From NCBI GenBank assembly GCA_019925795.1, contig CM034313.1:22556932-22620931 (forward strand): a stretch of DNA of 64,000 nucleotides, written 5' to 3'. The notes under the pieces were generated by a model. It searched no databases and was not told the DNA's origin. It worked only from the letters and a program-made list of their open reading frames with translations. This stretch comes from Dendrobium chrysotoxum (lineage: Eukaryota > Streptophyta > Magnoliopsida > Asparagales > Orchidaceae). Below, in pieces: positions 27,995 to 38,914 of this stretch. Every line of letters begins with the position of its first letter. Within the stretch, counting starts at the first letter, position 1. The translations under genes and the position numbers were made by a program.

Positions 27995-29815
27995 GTAAAC
28001 CCTATTTTTAGACTTCATTTTAAACTCCCTTTACACTTCATTAAATGTCATGATAATCAAAATTAATATGAAGAGTAATAATAAAAAATGTGAGGGATGG
28101 TTTTCAATATCACGAAGGCTCTCTAACCTTATTTAGAAATAATGCTAAACTATATGGTTAGGAAAAATATTGTATACAAATGGTCTTGAGGGGCATAGAA
28201 GGGCCCATCATTCTCCTCTTTAGTTTCTCTACAATTTTATAGAAGACATCAAGCTTGGAGGATCACGAAAATGGAAGTTTTGATCAACTAGGATGGATAG
28301 TGGCTCGATGCTTTGTTAGTCTTATTACCGGCGAGCTCCAAATGGCTGGGAAATGCTAGGAGGATGGAGAGGAGGCTCTAGATTTTCAAAATGAAATGAA
28401 AATGTGGCTTGAGAGGGTCTAGAATAAAAATTAGGTTTGAATGAGTCTTACTTGACTTTTATCCCTATTCAGGTGCTAGAGCCATCTTGGACAGTTGTGA
28501 TGGCTCAAAAATTTTGCTTAGATATAGGAAATTTATCCCTGATCATAAGAGTACATGGAGGTTGGCTGGCTCAGGTGAAAGGAACCATAGAATGTTCTCA
28601 CATGGAGGGGACCACTTAGGCATGGTTGGGCTGAGCCAGAGATCAAGCTGGGTCAGGTAAACATCCAAGAAGCTTCTAGAGTGCACTGAAGTGGCTGGAT
28701 GGGCCTGTGTTTAGCTAGGGAAGCTGGGATGCTGGGTTGACCACTAAGGAAAGTTTAATTCTTAAGTTGACTGATTTGACTGGTCAATTGGTCAAGGATT
28801 ACTTAGGTGGAGCCTAGGTGGTGCCAAGGTGCTGGAGGGATGGTTTGCAAGGAGTCTAGAGGGATGGATTCAATATATGAGTGGAGGGGTCAATGAATGG
28901 TGGGGTTTTACCACCCATGGTGGTTTAACCAAGTTAAACCCACCATGGGTTGTTCTATGGAAGACTTGGGGAGGTAAAAACCATGCCATGGAGTGGTTTT
29001 GAGGGTTTGTGGTACTTTCCTTGAATGTATGGGCTAGGTAAACCCTACTTGGCCTAATTTGACCAATCATAGGTCTAGTTGACCAAGTCAACTATTGACC
29101 AAGTCAAGGTGACCATTCAACTCCCACCCACTAGGGGTAATGTTCAAAATAGTTTTTAGAAATTTAGGGTTGATTTGGAGCTTGATTATATGTAATTGGT
29201 GTATATGATCAATGAGGCTGGCTTGAGCTAACCCTACTAGGTCTGATGGGTTATTTAATGATTGGAGGGTATGTTGATGGATGATTTACTATCTAAAGCT
29301 TCTAGTGAGGTAGTTTGGATCCTAAGTGAGGTTAAAAAATAAGTGCACTATGCAGGGTAGTGCACTGGCTTGCCTAGTTTTAGTGCAAGGCTACAATTAT
29401 AGGTGATTGAAGTTTAGTAGGTATAGACTGTAGAAGTGATATTTGAAGCTTGATTGAGTGTTTGATTGGTTGATTACAGGCTAATTAAAATAGTGATTGA
29501 AAGCTAGATTTACTGATTGATTGAAGGGTTAACTGATTGACTGATATGAATGTCCATTAGTTGAAAATGATTATAAAGGTGTAATAGATATAGCACTAGT
29601 GAGGTGACTGATTAATTGATTGATTGACAGACTAGATATGATTGATAATTAAAAGTTCATAGACCAATGATTGTAGATCATGCTAATATGGGTTAAGTGA
29701 CCTTAGATTAAAAGTGAGGCAAACACCAGGCATCACTGTGCTTGCAAACACAGCACCACAATGCTCCAACTAAATTTTTTAGGTTTCATGATAACATTAT
29801 TTTATAAATTTTAGG
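27995..29815. other. Unassigned non-coding stretch with GATT-rich tail
   Basis: No recognisable protein in either strand. It contains an imperfect inverted repeat at 28913-28950 and an irregular TGATTGATTG-rich segment at about 29440-29650. Phrases such as GGTCAATTGGTCAAGG and GACCAAGTCAA resemble those in the giant repeats, so it may be derived from the same family, but it cannot be aligned. Confidence 0.45.
28913..28950. other. Inverted repeat (hairpin)
   Basis: Left arm ACCCATGGTGGTTTA (28913-28927) pairs with TAAACCCACCATGGGT (28935-28950) with a single one-base bulge and a 7 nt loop. No known role. Confidence 0.8.
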
Positions 29816-30020
29816 TCATTACAAGGATGAGTTAGAGGAAGCACCATTCATTAGTCTAGTGAAAGCATCCATCACAATGGAGAATAAGAAAGGAGATAGA
29901 GAGCATCCCTATCTTAAGCCATGTTTGGAGTTAAAAATCCCTTTCAATTCACCATTGATAATCACTGAGAATTTGACATTTTTGAGTAAAAACTCTAATC
30001 TATGTGCAAAAATAGGAGGT
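29816..30020 (-). pseudogene. L1-type LINE reverse transcriptase, C-proximal fragment
   Basis: On the minus strand the translation contains VKFSVIINGELKG, SKHGLR, then SPFLFSIVMDAFTRLM. This is the plant L1 RT segment 'F-S-V-x-I-N-G ... G-L-R-Q-G-D-P-L-S-P-F-L-F', with a stop in place of the Gln after GLR and the following Asp missing. It is the downstream part of a LINE whose upstream parts lie at 43453-44297 and 50937-51240. The breaks are explained by later LTR insertions. It is truncated at its left end near 29816 without the YADD region, and it is not functional. Confidence 0.85.
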
Positions 30021-30579
30021 TGAAAGTTCGATAGGGATGTTAAGCCCTAGTGAACTAGTCCCGAGGCTAACCAAGAGGGGGGTGAATTGGTTATTTAAAA
30101 ATTTCACTAGCAACAGAAAAATCTTTTCGATACTTAGCAGCGAAAATAAGTAAACAAGAACGAAAAGATCAATCACAGATATTCACCCAAGCAGTTAATA
30201 TCATAAAAGTAAAGTACAAAATAGAATCAGAAAAGCAAACCAGATTTTATAGTGGTTCGGTCAACTTAACCTACGTCCACTCCCCGGAGCCTCCCCTCTG
30301 GGTATTGCACTAAACAAAAAAGTGACTCTCATTTTGCTCCCACAGCAAGGCAGAGAAGCCTGTACAAAAACTTTCTTTCCACCACCAGGTGAGGCAAAGA
30401 ACCTAACCTCCTTTTGCTTCCTCCTAAAGCAGGCAGAGAACTTTCAGACTCCTTTTGCTTCCACCTAAAGCGGGCAGAGAACCCTCAGACTCCTTTTGCT
30501 TCCACCTGAAGCAGGCAGAGAACCCCGGATCTTCTTGCGAATGATCCTCCCATAACGAACACCAACTAGATGAAAGACG
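30021..30579 (-). mobile_element. Solo LTR, family 1: left part (continues at 42308)
   Basis: It begins TGAAAGTTCGATAGGG at 30021, right after the 5 bp GAGGT (30016-30020). The same 5 bp follows its other end at 43453-43457, so this is one solo LTR with a perfect TSD sitting in the L1 LINE. It is interrupted at 30579/42308 by a complete Copia element. The part here carries the LTR 3' (R/U5) side: the poly-C block, GAACCACTATAAAATC in reverse sense and the GCAGGCAGAGAAC repeats, which occur in an extra copy at 30475-30525. Confidence 0.93.
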
Positions 30580-32259
30580 TGAAAGTTCGATAGGGATGTG
30601 AAGCCCTAGTGAACTATTCCCGAGGCTAACCAAGAGGAGGGGTGAATTGGTTATTTAAAAATTTCACGATAACAATGAAAATCTTTTTATAACGTGCAGC
30701 GGAAACGAATTAAAACAATGATAAAAAGATCAACCACAGATATTCACCCAAGCAGTTAATATCAGAAAAGTAAAGTGCAAAACTGAATCAGAAAAGCAAA
30801 CCAGATTTTATAGTGGTTCGGTCAACTTGACCTACGTCCACTCCCCGGAGCCTCCCCTCTGGGTATTGCACTAAACAAAAAGTGTCTCTTCTTTTGCTCC
30901 CACAGTAAGGCAGAGAAGCCTATACAAACACCTCCTTTTCACCACACGGTGAGGCAGAGAACCCGACCTCCTTTCGCTTCCTCCTAAAGCAGGCAGAGAA
31001 CCTTCGAACTCCTTTTGCTTCCACCTGAAGTGGGCAGAGAACCCCGGATCTTCTTGCGAACGATCCTCCCACGACGAACACCGACTAGACGAAAGATGAC
31101 GAGCGGAGAAGACGACTCTGATCCGTGCTCGGAGCAACCTTAGTGAATCCATCACTAACTCCCCCTCATAAGATTTTCTCTCTCTCTCCCAACTCTCTCT
31201 CTCTCTAGGGTTTCTCAGGGAAGGAAGGCAGCAAAAGATTTTTCTAGTTTTTAGAAAAAATTCTTTTATAGGAGGGCTTAAAATTTTCTCGAAATCTAAA
31301 CTGGTCGGCCAAGATCGTTCAGGATGATCGGTAGATCGTCCAGGACGATCGGTAGATCGTCTAGGACGATCAGTTCAAATTCAGCTGTTTCAGCCTGGAC
31401 GATCTGGCTCTTCTGGACGATCAGTAGAAAAAATTATTCATATCGTCCCGTACGATCTTGCGATCGTCCGGGATGATTAGTGCAAATCGAGGAAAATCAT
31501 CCAGAAGACAGTTCGGGTCGTCCAGAGAAATCTGTGCTGGACGACCAAAAAATGACTTGATCGTCCAGTACGATGGGGACATCATCCTGGACGGTTAGTT
31601 CAAATAGGCCCCAAATCGTCCTGTACATAGTTCTGGACGTACAGCTTAAATGCACTAAATGATCAAGATCGTCGGGGACGATCCTGCGATCGTCCAGGAC
31701 GATATGATCGTATCAACCAAAAATAAATTGCTTTCCTTAATTACCAGATTAAATTAGGCATGATTGTACTGAATCGTCTGGGACGATACACGTATCGTCC
31801 GGGATGATCAGACCAAGTATCTAAAAATAAGAACTTGCCTAACTTGATCTGGCGGCTGAGAATTTCTGATTTGGGCATATCGTCCCATACGATCAGGAGA
31901 TCGTCCAGGATGATCTGCTTAATCCGACCCTCTTAACTTAGTCGCCCTAATTAGGGTTTCTGTTTTGGCTGGATCATCCAGGACGATGTGAAAATCGTCC
32001 AGGACGATCTGAACAAAAAATGAACAGAAACTCTAATTCACTCAAGCTCTCCCCCTGAGTGTGTGTATGCAAGGTTACTTAGCTAGGGAATCAGTTACAT
32101 TACAATTGACTCAATAAAAGAAAAAATTATACATTTAACACACTTGGACCCGATCTTGAGTTGGCTTGAGTGGCTCGTGGTCTTTTGTGCCTGAGACAGA
32201 TTAGCCAAAGAAAACACATTGGAAACATGTTTGTCATCATCAAAACCAGATTTGTAACA
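30580..32259 (-). repeat. 3' LTR of the Copia element
   Basis: 1,680 bp, from TGAAAGTTCG (plus strand) to TTTGTAACA, directly adjoining the PPT. It is exactly 21 bp longer than the 5' LTR. The first palindrome cluster here is a triplet (31314, 31335, 31356) where the 5' LTR has a pair, which accounts for the difference. Confidence 0.95.
31314..32008. promoter_or_regulatory. Phased palindrome array in 3' LTR
   Basis: ATCGTCC-N-GGACGAT-type 15-mers start at 31314/31335/31356, 31442/31463, 31560/31581, 31668/31689, 31773/31794, 31878/31899 and 31973/31994. Every within-group step is 21 bp. Arms mutate mostly as CG to CA or TG, as expected for methylated CpG. Protein-binding is an inference. Confidence 0.88.
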
Positions 32260-32260
32260 A

Positions 32261-32273
32261 TCTCCCCCTTTTT
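32261..32273 (-). other. Polypurine tract (PPT)
   Basis: The minus strand reads AAAAAGGGGGAGA immediately upstream of the 3' LTR start (TGTTAC). This is the plus-strand DNA priming site of LTR retrotransposons. Position and composition are as expected. Confidence 0.92.
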
Positions 32274-32504
32274 GATGATGGCAAATATTTGTAAAGTAGT
32301 TTGAAAATAAAAGTAAACTAGGAGATCAAAACACAAACATTTTTTCAAAATTTCATTTAACAACTAAAACATTACAGGAAACATGACTCATAAAATAGAA
32401 ACAGACATGACTACAACTGACTCCCCCTTTTGACATCACAAAAAGGAGGAGGAAAAATACAACACGGAAATAAGACATAAATAGAACAACTACACAACAG
32501 AAAA

Positions 32505-33644
32505 CTAAAACTGTGGCGGATCCTGATCGGAAGGAGGAGGTGGCAGTGGAGGGTTGAAGTAATGGTGAAAGGCCTGAAAGTGGGCTCCAATCCAGGCGAT
32601 GTCCTGGTCATGCTACTGTTGCTGCTCCGCAGCATAGTCAGTGAAGCACTGGATATCCTCGGCGTGCCGCTGCTCCTGGGCAACCACCTAGGAGTCAAAT
32701 CTGGCCTCCCACTGATTGAAGCGCTGCACCAGGTGGTCAAAGGGAGAGGCAATGTGAAGGGGTGCAGGTGCCTCTGGTGCAGCAGGAACTCGAACAGCCT
32801 CTTCCTCTTCTTCCTCAACATCCGGGGCGGGCTCCAGATGTAGTTGGGTGCTGTGTAGGATGTGGAATGAGTTGTTTGTGAAGAAGGAAGGAGGGACATC
32901 AGGAGGGACAGGATACTGAAGGTCATATTTTGTCTCTAAGGCATAGTGAATAAGATGACCTAAAGCTAGATTTGGGCGACGCCTGTGGCCCGGATCTCTA
33001 ATGGTGGTGAGGTGTTCTATGTATCGGATGATCAGATCAGAGGCATTAAATTCTCGACGGGCCATGATGTAGTAGGTGGTCAAGGACAGGAGCGGGGTAA
33101 TGTGAATTTGATCCCCCGCCTTTGGAATGACGGAGGAACGAAGGACGTGCTGAATGGTCCGGGCATCCTTGAGAAGGGAAGTGCAAGCATTGTCGTAATA
33201 GGGTGCGTTGGTATTGCGAAGGAAGTGATTGGTGACACTCCAATCATAGTCAGGATCGGTGATAAGCGTGTGAATTTTGTCCCCAGTGACAGACAAGTTG
33301 AGAATATTGTGAAAATCGTGGGTCGTGAGTTCCACGGGGCATTGATTTATGTAGGATCGAAGAGTAGAATAGTCCGTGGAAATGCGCAAATTGGCAAAGA
33401 AGATTTGAAGGAGTTCCAGATTGAAGGGAAAGGCTAAGGTCAGAATGAAGGTGAGGGAGGTATGTGTGAATAAATCTAAAATGGGATAAGTGAGAGTGTG
33501 GGGATTGACAATCTTAGAGTGCGTGATCCCCACATTTCGATAGCATTCGAAAGCCGCCTGATCGGCGGCATTCGGGAAGCGAGGATCGACATGTCCCCGG
33601 GACGAACTGGCACCCTTTTGACGAGACCTTTTGCCACCAGCCAT
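32505..33644 (-). pseudogene. ORF3: extra sense ORF between pol and 3' LTR
   Basis: I take the Met at 33644 (MAGGKRSRQKG) as start. An upstream in-frame Met at 33782 would add 46 hydrophobic residues encoded by sequence that overlaps a palindrome, which is less likely. From 33644 the frame runs 318 codons to TAG at 32688-32690 and continues open, with a second TAG at 32613-32615, to a natural TAG at 32505-32507: about 379 codons in all. Both internal stops sit where Gln codons fit a Gln-rich tail. The N-terminus is basic. A folded region (about residues 20-230) includes RFPNAADQAAFECYRNVGI and FFANLRI, resembling from memory the domain often labelled 'putative plant transposon protein'. A Glu run and a Pro-rich end follow. 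No membrane segment follows the Met, so it does not look like an envelope protein. Function unknown. Confidence 0.7.
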
Positions 33645-33738
33645 TAGGAACCCAAGGAGTAAGAAAGTAGAAGGAGAGTGGAAGAAAAATGGTGTGAAAA
33701 AGATGAAGAAAATTACTATTTTTATAGAAAACGGACTG

Positions 33739-34263
33739 ATCATCCCGTACGATTGCGGGATCGTCCGGGACGATTTGGTCATTTATGACGTCCTGGACGA
33801 TTGGTCAAAAAGGCGGTCCGATCGTCCAGGATGATCAGAGATCGTCCAGGACGATTAGACACAGGCGATCGTCTCGAGGAGTCAGGCTGGATGACCATTG
33901 ATGAAAAGTGTCGTCCATGCCGATTAGGTGGATCGTCTGGGATGATATGCAATAAATATGTCGGACGGGCCGTATTCCAATCGTCCAGTGGCAGACACGT
34001 GGATCGTCCAGGACGATGAGGTGGATCGTCCAGGACGATGGGCAATAATTGGTGCAATGTCAGCCGTTTGATCAGATCGGGAAGATATGGATCATATCGT
34101 CCCGGACGATGTAAGGATCGTCCAGGACGATCACTAATAATTGGAATTTTTTAGCAGCAGGAGTAGTGTGGGGATGATTTTGAACGAATCGTCCAGGACG
34201 ATGTTTGAATCGTCCAGGACGAAGGGGATCGTCCAGGATGATAGTGGTATCGTCCAGGATGAT
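33739..34263. promoter_or_regulatory. Palindrome cluster upstream of ORF3
   Basis: The LTR-type palindrome recurs in the internal region immediately 5' of ORF3 on the minus strand. Starts: 33739/33760, 33821/33841, 33910/33932, 34003/34025, 34096/34117, 34188/34209 and 34228/34249, plus single copies near 33787 and 33980. Spacing is 21 bp in four pairs and 20-22 bp in the others. It could be an internal promoter or processing region for ORF3. Confidence 0.8.
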
Positions 34264-35720
34264 GTGAAGAAAATAGAAAAAGATGAAGGATGAAGATGAT
34301 CGATCAGGACCCCAAAAACACAATCATGAAATCAAAATAACAAAAAAAAAATGAATAAAACTTACCGCAAAAACACATAAAAGCATTTTTTTTTATCAAG
34401 CTGCTCGAGAAACTTAGAATTTTTTCCTTGATTTTAGATTCAAAAACCAATGACAGGACGATTGACAGCACTGAAATCCAGAAGAGGTTGGAAATAATCA
34501 ACTTTCGTAACTCCGACCCTAGGCACCTTATCGATGCAAACCTCCTTCAAAACAAAAATCCGATTTAGAAGAAAAGACATTAGATTTGAAAAGAGATCCT
34601 TTCAAGCCTCGTTCCAGAAAAATATCTGATATAATAGTGTTACAAAGTAAAAAATCAGAAATCGGGATTTTCAAAACTCAAGCTTTTGAAAATATTAAGT
34701 GGCACACAGATTTCTCTAAGATATTTAACAATCTGAAAGGGAAGAAAGCTTGGTTTGGGCTCATTTTGTGCCTCTTTTTCAAATTGGTTGGCGCTTTGCG
34801 CATCTTTTGATTTTTGATATACTTTGTGTATCCAATTTGGCAATTTTGCATCTTTTCAGTTTTGGGCTCATTTTATGCCTCTTTTTTAAATTATCTGGCG
34901 CACTGCGCATCTTTTATAAGCTTTCTCCTTTTCATAATCATTAAAGAGTCTCAGCTGTGAGATTATCTTCCAGACATAGGAGATGACTCTCCACAGTAAG
35001 GAAGAACGATTCACAAAATAAAAGCCATACAACATATGATAAATGCAATCACTTGGTTTAGAAAATCAAACTAATGACTCAAGACTTTGAAAAACACTAT
35101 TGATATGAGGCAGATTACTGTAGGAAGATAAAATAATCTCTATTTCAAAAACTAACATTTTAATTTTGAAGAGGATTTTTATTCAAAAGAAACTATACAC
35201 CAGTAAAGGAGTTAGAGGAAGAGAAACAATTATCAATGTTTCTTCCCTTTAACAGATTCAGCGAAGTCAATCACTGCTTACCAGCTTCCAAACCAAAACA
35301 AGGTAAAAACTCCCAGTCAAAAATTTAGATCATCAGAAGTAGTGAGCGGTGATCAGATATTGAAAAGCATAAAATAGTAAGTACAAGATATGAACCAGTA
35401 AATAAATAAAAATAGGTAGAAAATCACAGCAAAGTAAATACTCAAATCAAACTAACAGTAAGGCTAACACAGAAATCAGCAGAAGAAATAAAATTAACTG
35501 AAAGTAAATAATCAAACCAAAACTAACTAACAGAAATCAGAAATTAGAATACCAAAACTAACTAACAGAAATTAGAAATCATAATACCAAAACTAACTAA
35601 CAAAAATCAGAAATCATAATACCAAAACTAACTAACAGAAATTAGAAATCATAATACTAAAACTAACTAACAGAAATCAGAATACCAATCAAAACAATCA
35701 TAAATCAGAAGTCATTAGAA
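34264..35720. other. Non-coding spacer between pol and ORF3
   Basis: No ORF of note. It holds two copies (34750-34810 and 34862-34920) of a phrase with GGGCTCATTTTGTGCCTC, then GGCGC...TGCGCATCTTTT. A five-unit tandem repeat with a 35 bp period (AAAACTAACTAACAGAAATC-type, about 35516-35690) lies just downstream of the pol stop. Repeats between pol and the 3' LTR are common in this type of element. Confidence 0.75.
35516..35690. repeat. 35 bp tandem repeat, five units
   Basis: AACTAACTAAC recurs with its C at 35523, 35558, 35593, 35628 and 35663, an exact 35 bp period, immediately after the pol stop codon. Confidence 0.93.
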
Positions 35721-38700
35721 TCAAGCATTTATATCAATCACTCCTAATCTGGTTCTCAAAATGCTGAATGAGTCAAAGGCCAGTGGTTTAGTGAATATGT
35801 CAGCCAGCTGATTTTCAGTTGCTACGTGATGTAGCTCAATGTCCCCTTTTGTAACATGGTCCCTAATGAAGTGATACCTAATATCAATGTGTTTGGTCCC
35901 AGAATGTTGGATTGGATTCTTAGAGATATAGATGGCACTAGTATTATCACACAGAACAGAAATTGTGCCAACAGGTACTCCTAAATCCAAGACTTGTTGC
36001 TTCAACCAAAGAACTTGGGCCACACAACTCCCTAAGGCAATGTACTCAGCTTCAGAAGTGGAAAGTGCAACTGAGTTCTGTTTTCTACTGGACCAGGAGA
36101 CTAACGACTGTCTTATGAATTGACAAGTCCCAGAAGTACTCTTCCTATCCACCCTACACCCTGCAAAATCAGAATCAGAATATCCAATGATCTCAAAAGA
36201 GGTGATGTGCCTAGGGTACCAAATTCCTAAGTTTGGGGTTCCTAAAAGATATCTAAGAATTCTCTTAACAGCAGTCAGGTGGGACTCTTTAGGATCAGCC
36301 TGAAACCTAGCACAAAGATAAATACTAAACATGATATCAGGTCGGCTAGCAGTCAGGTAAAGCAGTGAACCTATTATCCCTCTATACTTCTTCTGATCAA
36401 CAGATTTTCCATTTGAATCCTTATCTAACTGAACTGAGGAGGGCATGAGAGTATTGATTGGCTTGGCTTTGTCCATTTCATATTTCTTCAAAATATCCTT
36501 AGTATATTTTGATTGATTGAGAAAGATTCCATCATCCGTTTGCCTTATGCTAAACCCCAAAAAGTAGGACAATTCTCCCATCATACTCATCTCAAACTCC
36601 TTACTCATTATTTTAGAAAACTCTTCACATAAATATTTATCAAAAGATCCAAAAATTATATCATCAACATAGATCTGGACAATGAGTAAGTCATCTCCTA
36701 ATCTCCTCAGAAAAAGGGTGGTGTCTACGCTCCCCTTAACAAACTCTCTTTCTAACAGGAATGTGCTAAGCCTCTCATACCAAGCTCTGGGTGCCTGTTT
36801 CAATCCATATAAGGCCTTTTTTAATTTATAGACATGACTTGGATATTGGGAACTCTCAAAACCTGGGGGTTGTTCTACAAAAACATCTTCTTTAATTACC
36901 CCATTTAAAAAGGCACTCTTAACATCCATTTGAAACAGCTTAATTCCTTTATAACAGGCAAAGGCTAGTAGCACTCTAATGGATTCCAATCTAGCTACAG
37001 GGGAAAAAGTCTCCTCAAAATCAATCCCTTCTATCTGATTATACCCCTTAGCCACCAATCTTGCCTTATTTCTCACCACCACACCAGAATCATTCATCTT
37101 ATTCTTAAAGACCCACTTGGTTCCCACAATACTTTGATTTTTAGGTCTTTCTACTAACTCCCAAACATCATTCCTTACAAATTGATTCAATTCTTCCTGC
37201 ATAGCTAAAATCCAAAATTCATCCGACAAGGCTTGATTGATGTTGGTGGGTTCTGTCATTGAGATAAAGGCAGAATGGTTTACTTCCTTCCTAAGTCCAT
37301 GCCTAGTCCTAACACCTTCAGAAGGGTTTCCTAAGATCAGTTCTTTAGGATGACTTGAAGAATATCTCCAATCTCTAGGCAACTCAGTTTGAGGTTCTAC
37401 CCTTTCCTCTAAATTTGTATTTCCAACTCCTTGGGTAACCTCAATAATCTCTTCATCTTCTACTTCAGATCTAGACTCCTTAGGATCAGATTCATCAAAC
37501 ACTACATGGGTTGTTTCTTCCACCACCAAAGTCCTCCTATTGAACACCCTAAAGGATTTTCCCACACTTAAATATCCTAAGAATACTCCTTCATCAGATT
37601 TGGGGTCAAATTTTCCTAAGGGTGACTTCCCGTTGTTCAGAATGAAAACCTTACAGCCAAAGACATGGAGGTGGGACAGATTTGGAGTTCTACCCTTAAT
37701 GATCTCATAGGGTGTCTTGTTCAGTTTGACTCTCACATTCACCTTATTCAGCACATAAAAGCCAATGTTCACCGCTTCAGCCCAAAAGTATTTTGGAAGT
37801 GAATACTCGGCAAGCATGGCTCTAGCGGCTTCCACTAAGGTCCTGTTCTTCCTTTCTGCTACCCCGTTCTGCTGAGGTGTCCTAGGAGCTGAAAAATTGT
37901 GACTAATCCCATGATTCTCACAAAAACTTCCAAATCTTTCATTTTCAAACTCCCCTCCGTGATCACTATGGATGGTAATAATCTCACATCCTAACTTCTT
38001 CTAAATCCAAGCAGAGAAGGATCTAAACTCATCAAATGACTCAGATTTATGTGACAAAAACTTAACCCAAGTGAACCTCGAATAATCATCTACAATGACA
38101 AAACCATAGACTCTCCCCCCTAAGCTGGCAGTGCTAATGGGTCCAAAGAGGTCCATGTGAAGAACTTCTAAAGGTCTAGAGGTGGTAATGTCCTTAATAG
38201 AGTGAAAAGAGGACTGGACTTGCTTCCCCAACTGACAGGCATCACACAAGTGATCCTTAGTGAACTTAAGCTTGGGCACACCTCTAACTAAGTCCTTTTG
38301 GGTGACTCTCCTAAGGGTTTTCATACTGGCATGACACAATATCCTATGCCATAGCCAAGACTCATCAGCAGCAGTTTTTAAGCAAATTGAATTATCAGAT
38401 TTAATGCTACTTACATCCATCTTGTAGACGTTGTTGATCCTTTGCCCCTGCAAAACAACTTCATCATTTAAGCTTAAAATGTAGCTAGTGGGTTGGAATT
38501 TGATGTTGTATCCCTTGTCACAGAGTTGACTGATGCTCAGCAAGTTGTGTTTCAGTCCATCTACAAGCAAAACATTATCAATCATAAAATTCTTTGAATC
38601 ACCAATTATACCTGTGCCTACCACCTTCCTGGTGGTGTTATCTCCAAGTGTAACCTTGCCTCCAGCTCTGGCCTCCAGCAAAATGAACTGATTTGCATCT

Positions 38701-38771
38701 CCAGTCATATGTCTAGAACATCCGCTGTCCAGGTACCACATGCTCTCACGAGGTCTTATGTGAGAGCACAC
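35721..38771 (-). pseudogene. pol: Copia pol: protease-integrase-RT-RNase H (one internal TAG)
   Basis: One reading frame, broken only by TAG at 38001-38003. The upstream piece (256 aa from 38771) has the protease motif WYLDSGCSRHMTG, then LWHRILCHAS and LCDACQLGK (the His/Cys integrase zinc finger) and the integrase core start MDLFGP...DDYSRF. After the stop the frame continues through SDHGGEFEN to the 704 aa piece: integrase end, GKSPLGKFDPKSDEGVFLGY at residues 69-88, RT (WVFKNKMNDSG at 241, FQMDVKSAFLNG at 301, YVDD at 389-392), and RNase H (SDSDFAG at 553, SEAEYIALGS at 594, CDNTSAI at 629). All catalytic residues that I can check are kept. It would supply reverse transcription and integration for its own and non-autonomous relatives if the TAG were absent. 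It is offset from gag by a frame change. Confidence 0.93.
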
Positions 38772-38914
38772 CTACCAAAGTATCAAACGTCAGTCTTAGG
38801 AACCCAAACAGGTTTGGGTTCCTTCTTATGATAAGAAGAATGCAATGCATGCGTGCTGTGCTGTGAAACAGGCAGTTTGGGTTTCCACACCCAATGTGTA
38901 CTACAGTGAACAGT

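Noticed and set aside
30871..31155. ORFs of ~94 codons repeated in LTRs (also 40940-41224)
   Set aside because: They follow the duplicated GCAGGCAGAGAAC leader blocks of the LTR, are not conserved in frame among copies and have no known motif.
32562..33437. Plus-strand ORFs of 93 and 150 codons
   Set aside because: They are antisense shadows of ORF3, which has the protein-like composition and the element's orientation.
32505..33782. Envelope-like protein with N-terminal membrane segment
   Set aside because: The hydrophobic run lies upstream of the more likely start Met (33644) in sequence next to the palindrome array. No transmembrane segment or glycoprotein-like feature occurs in the remaining ORF.
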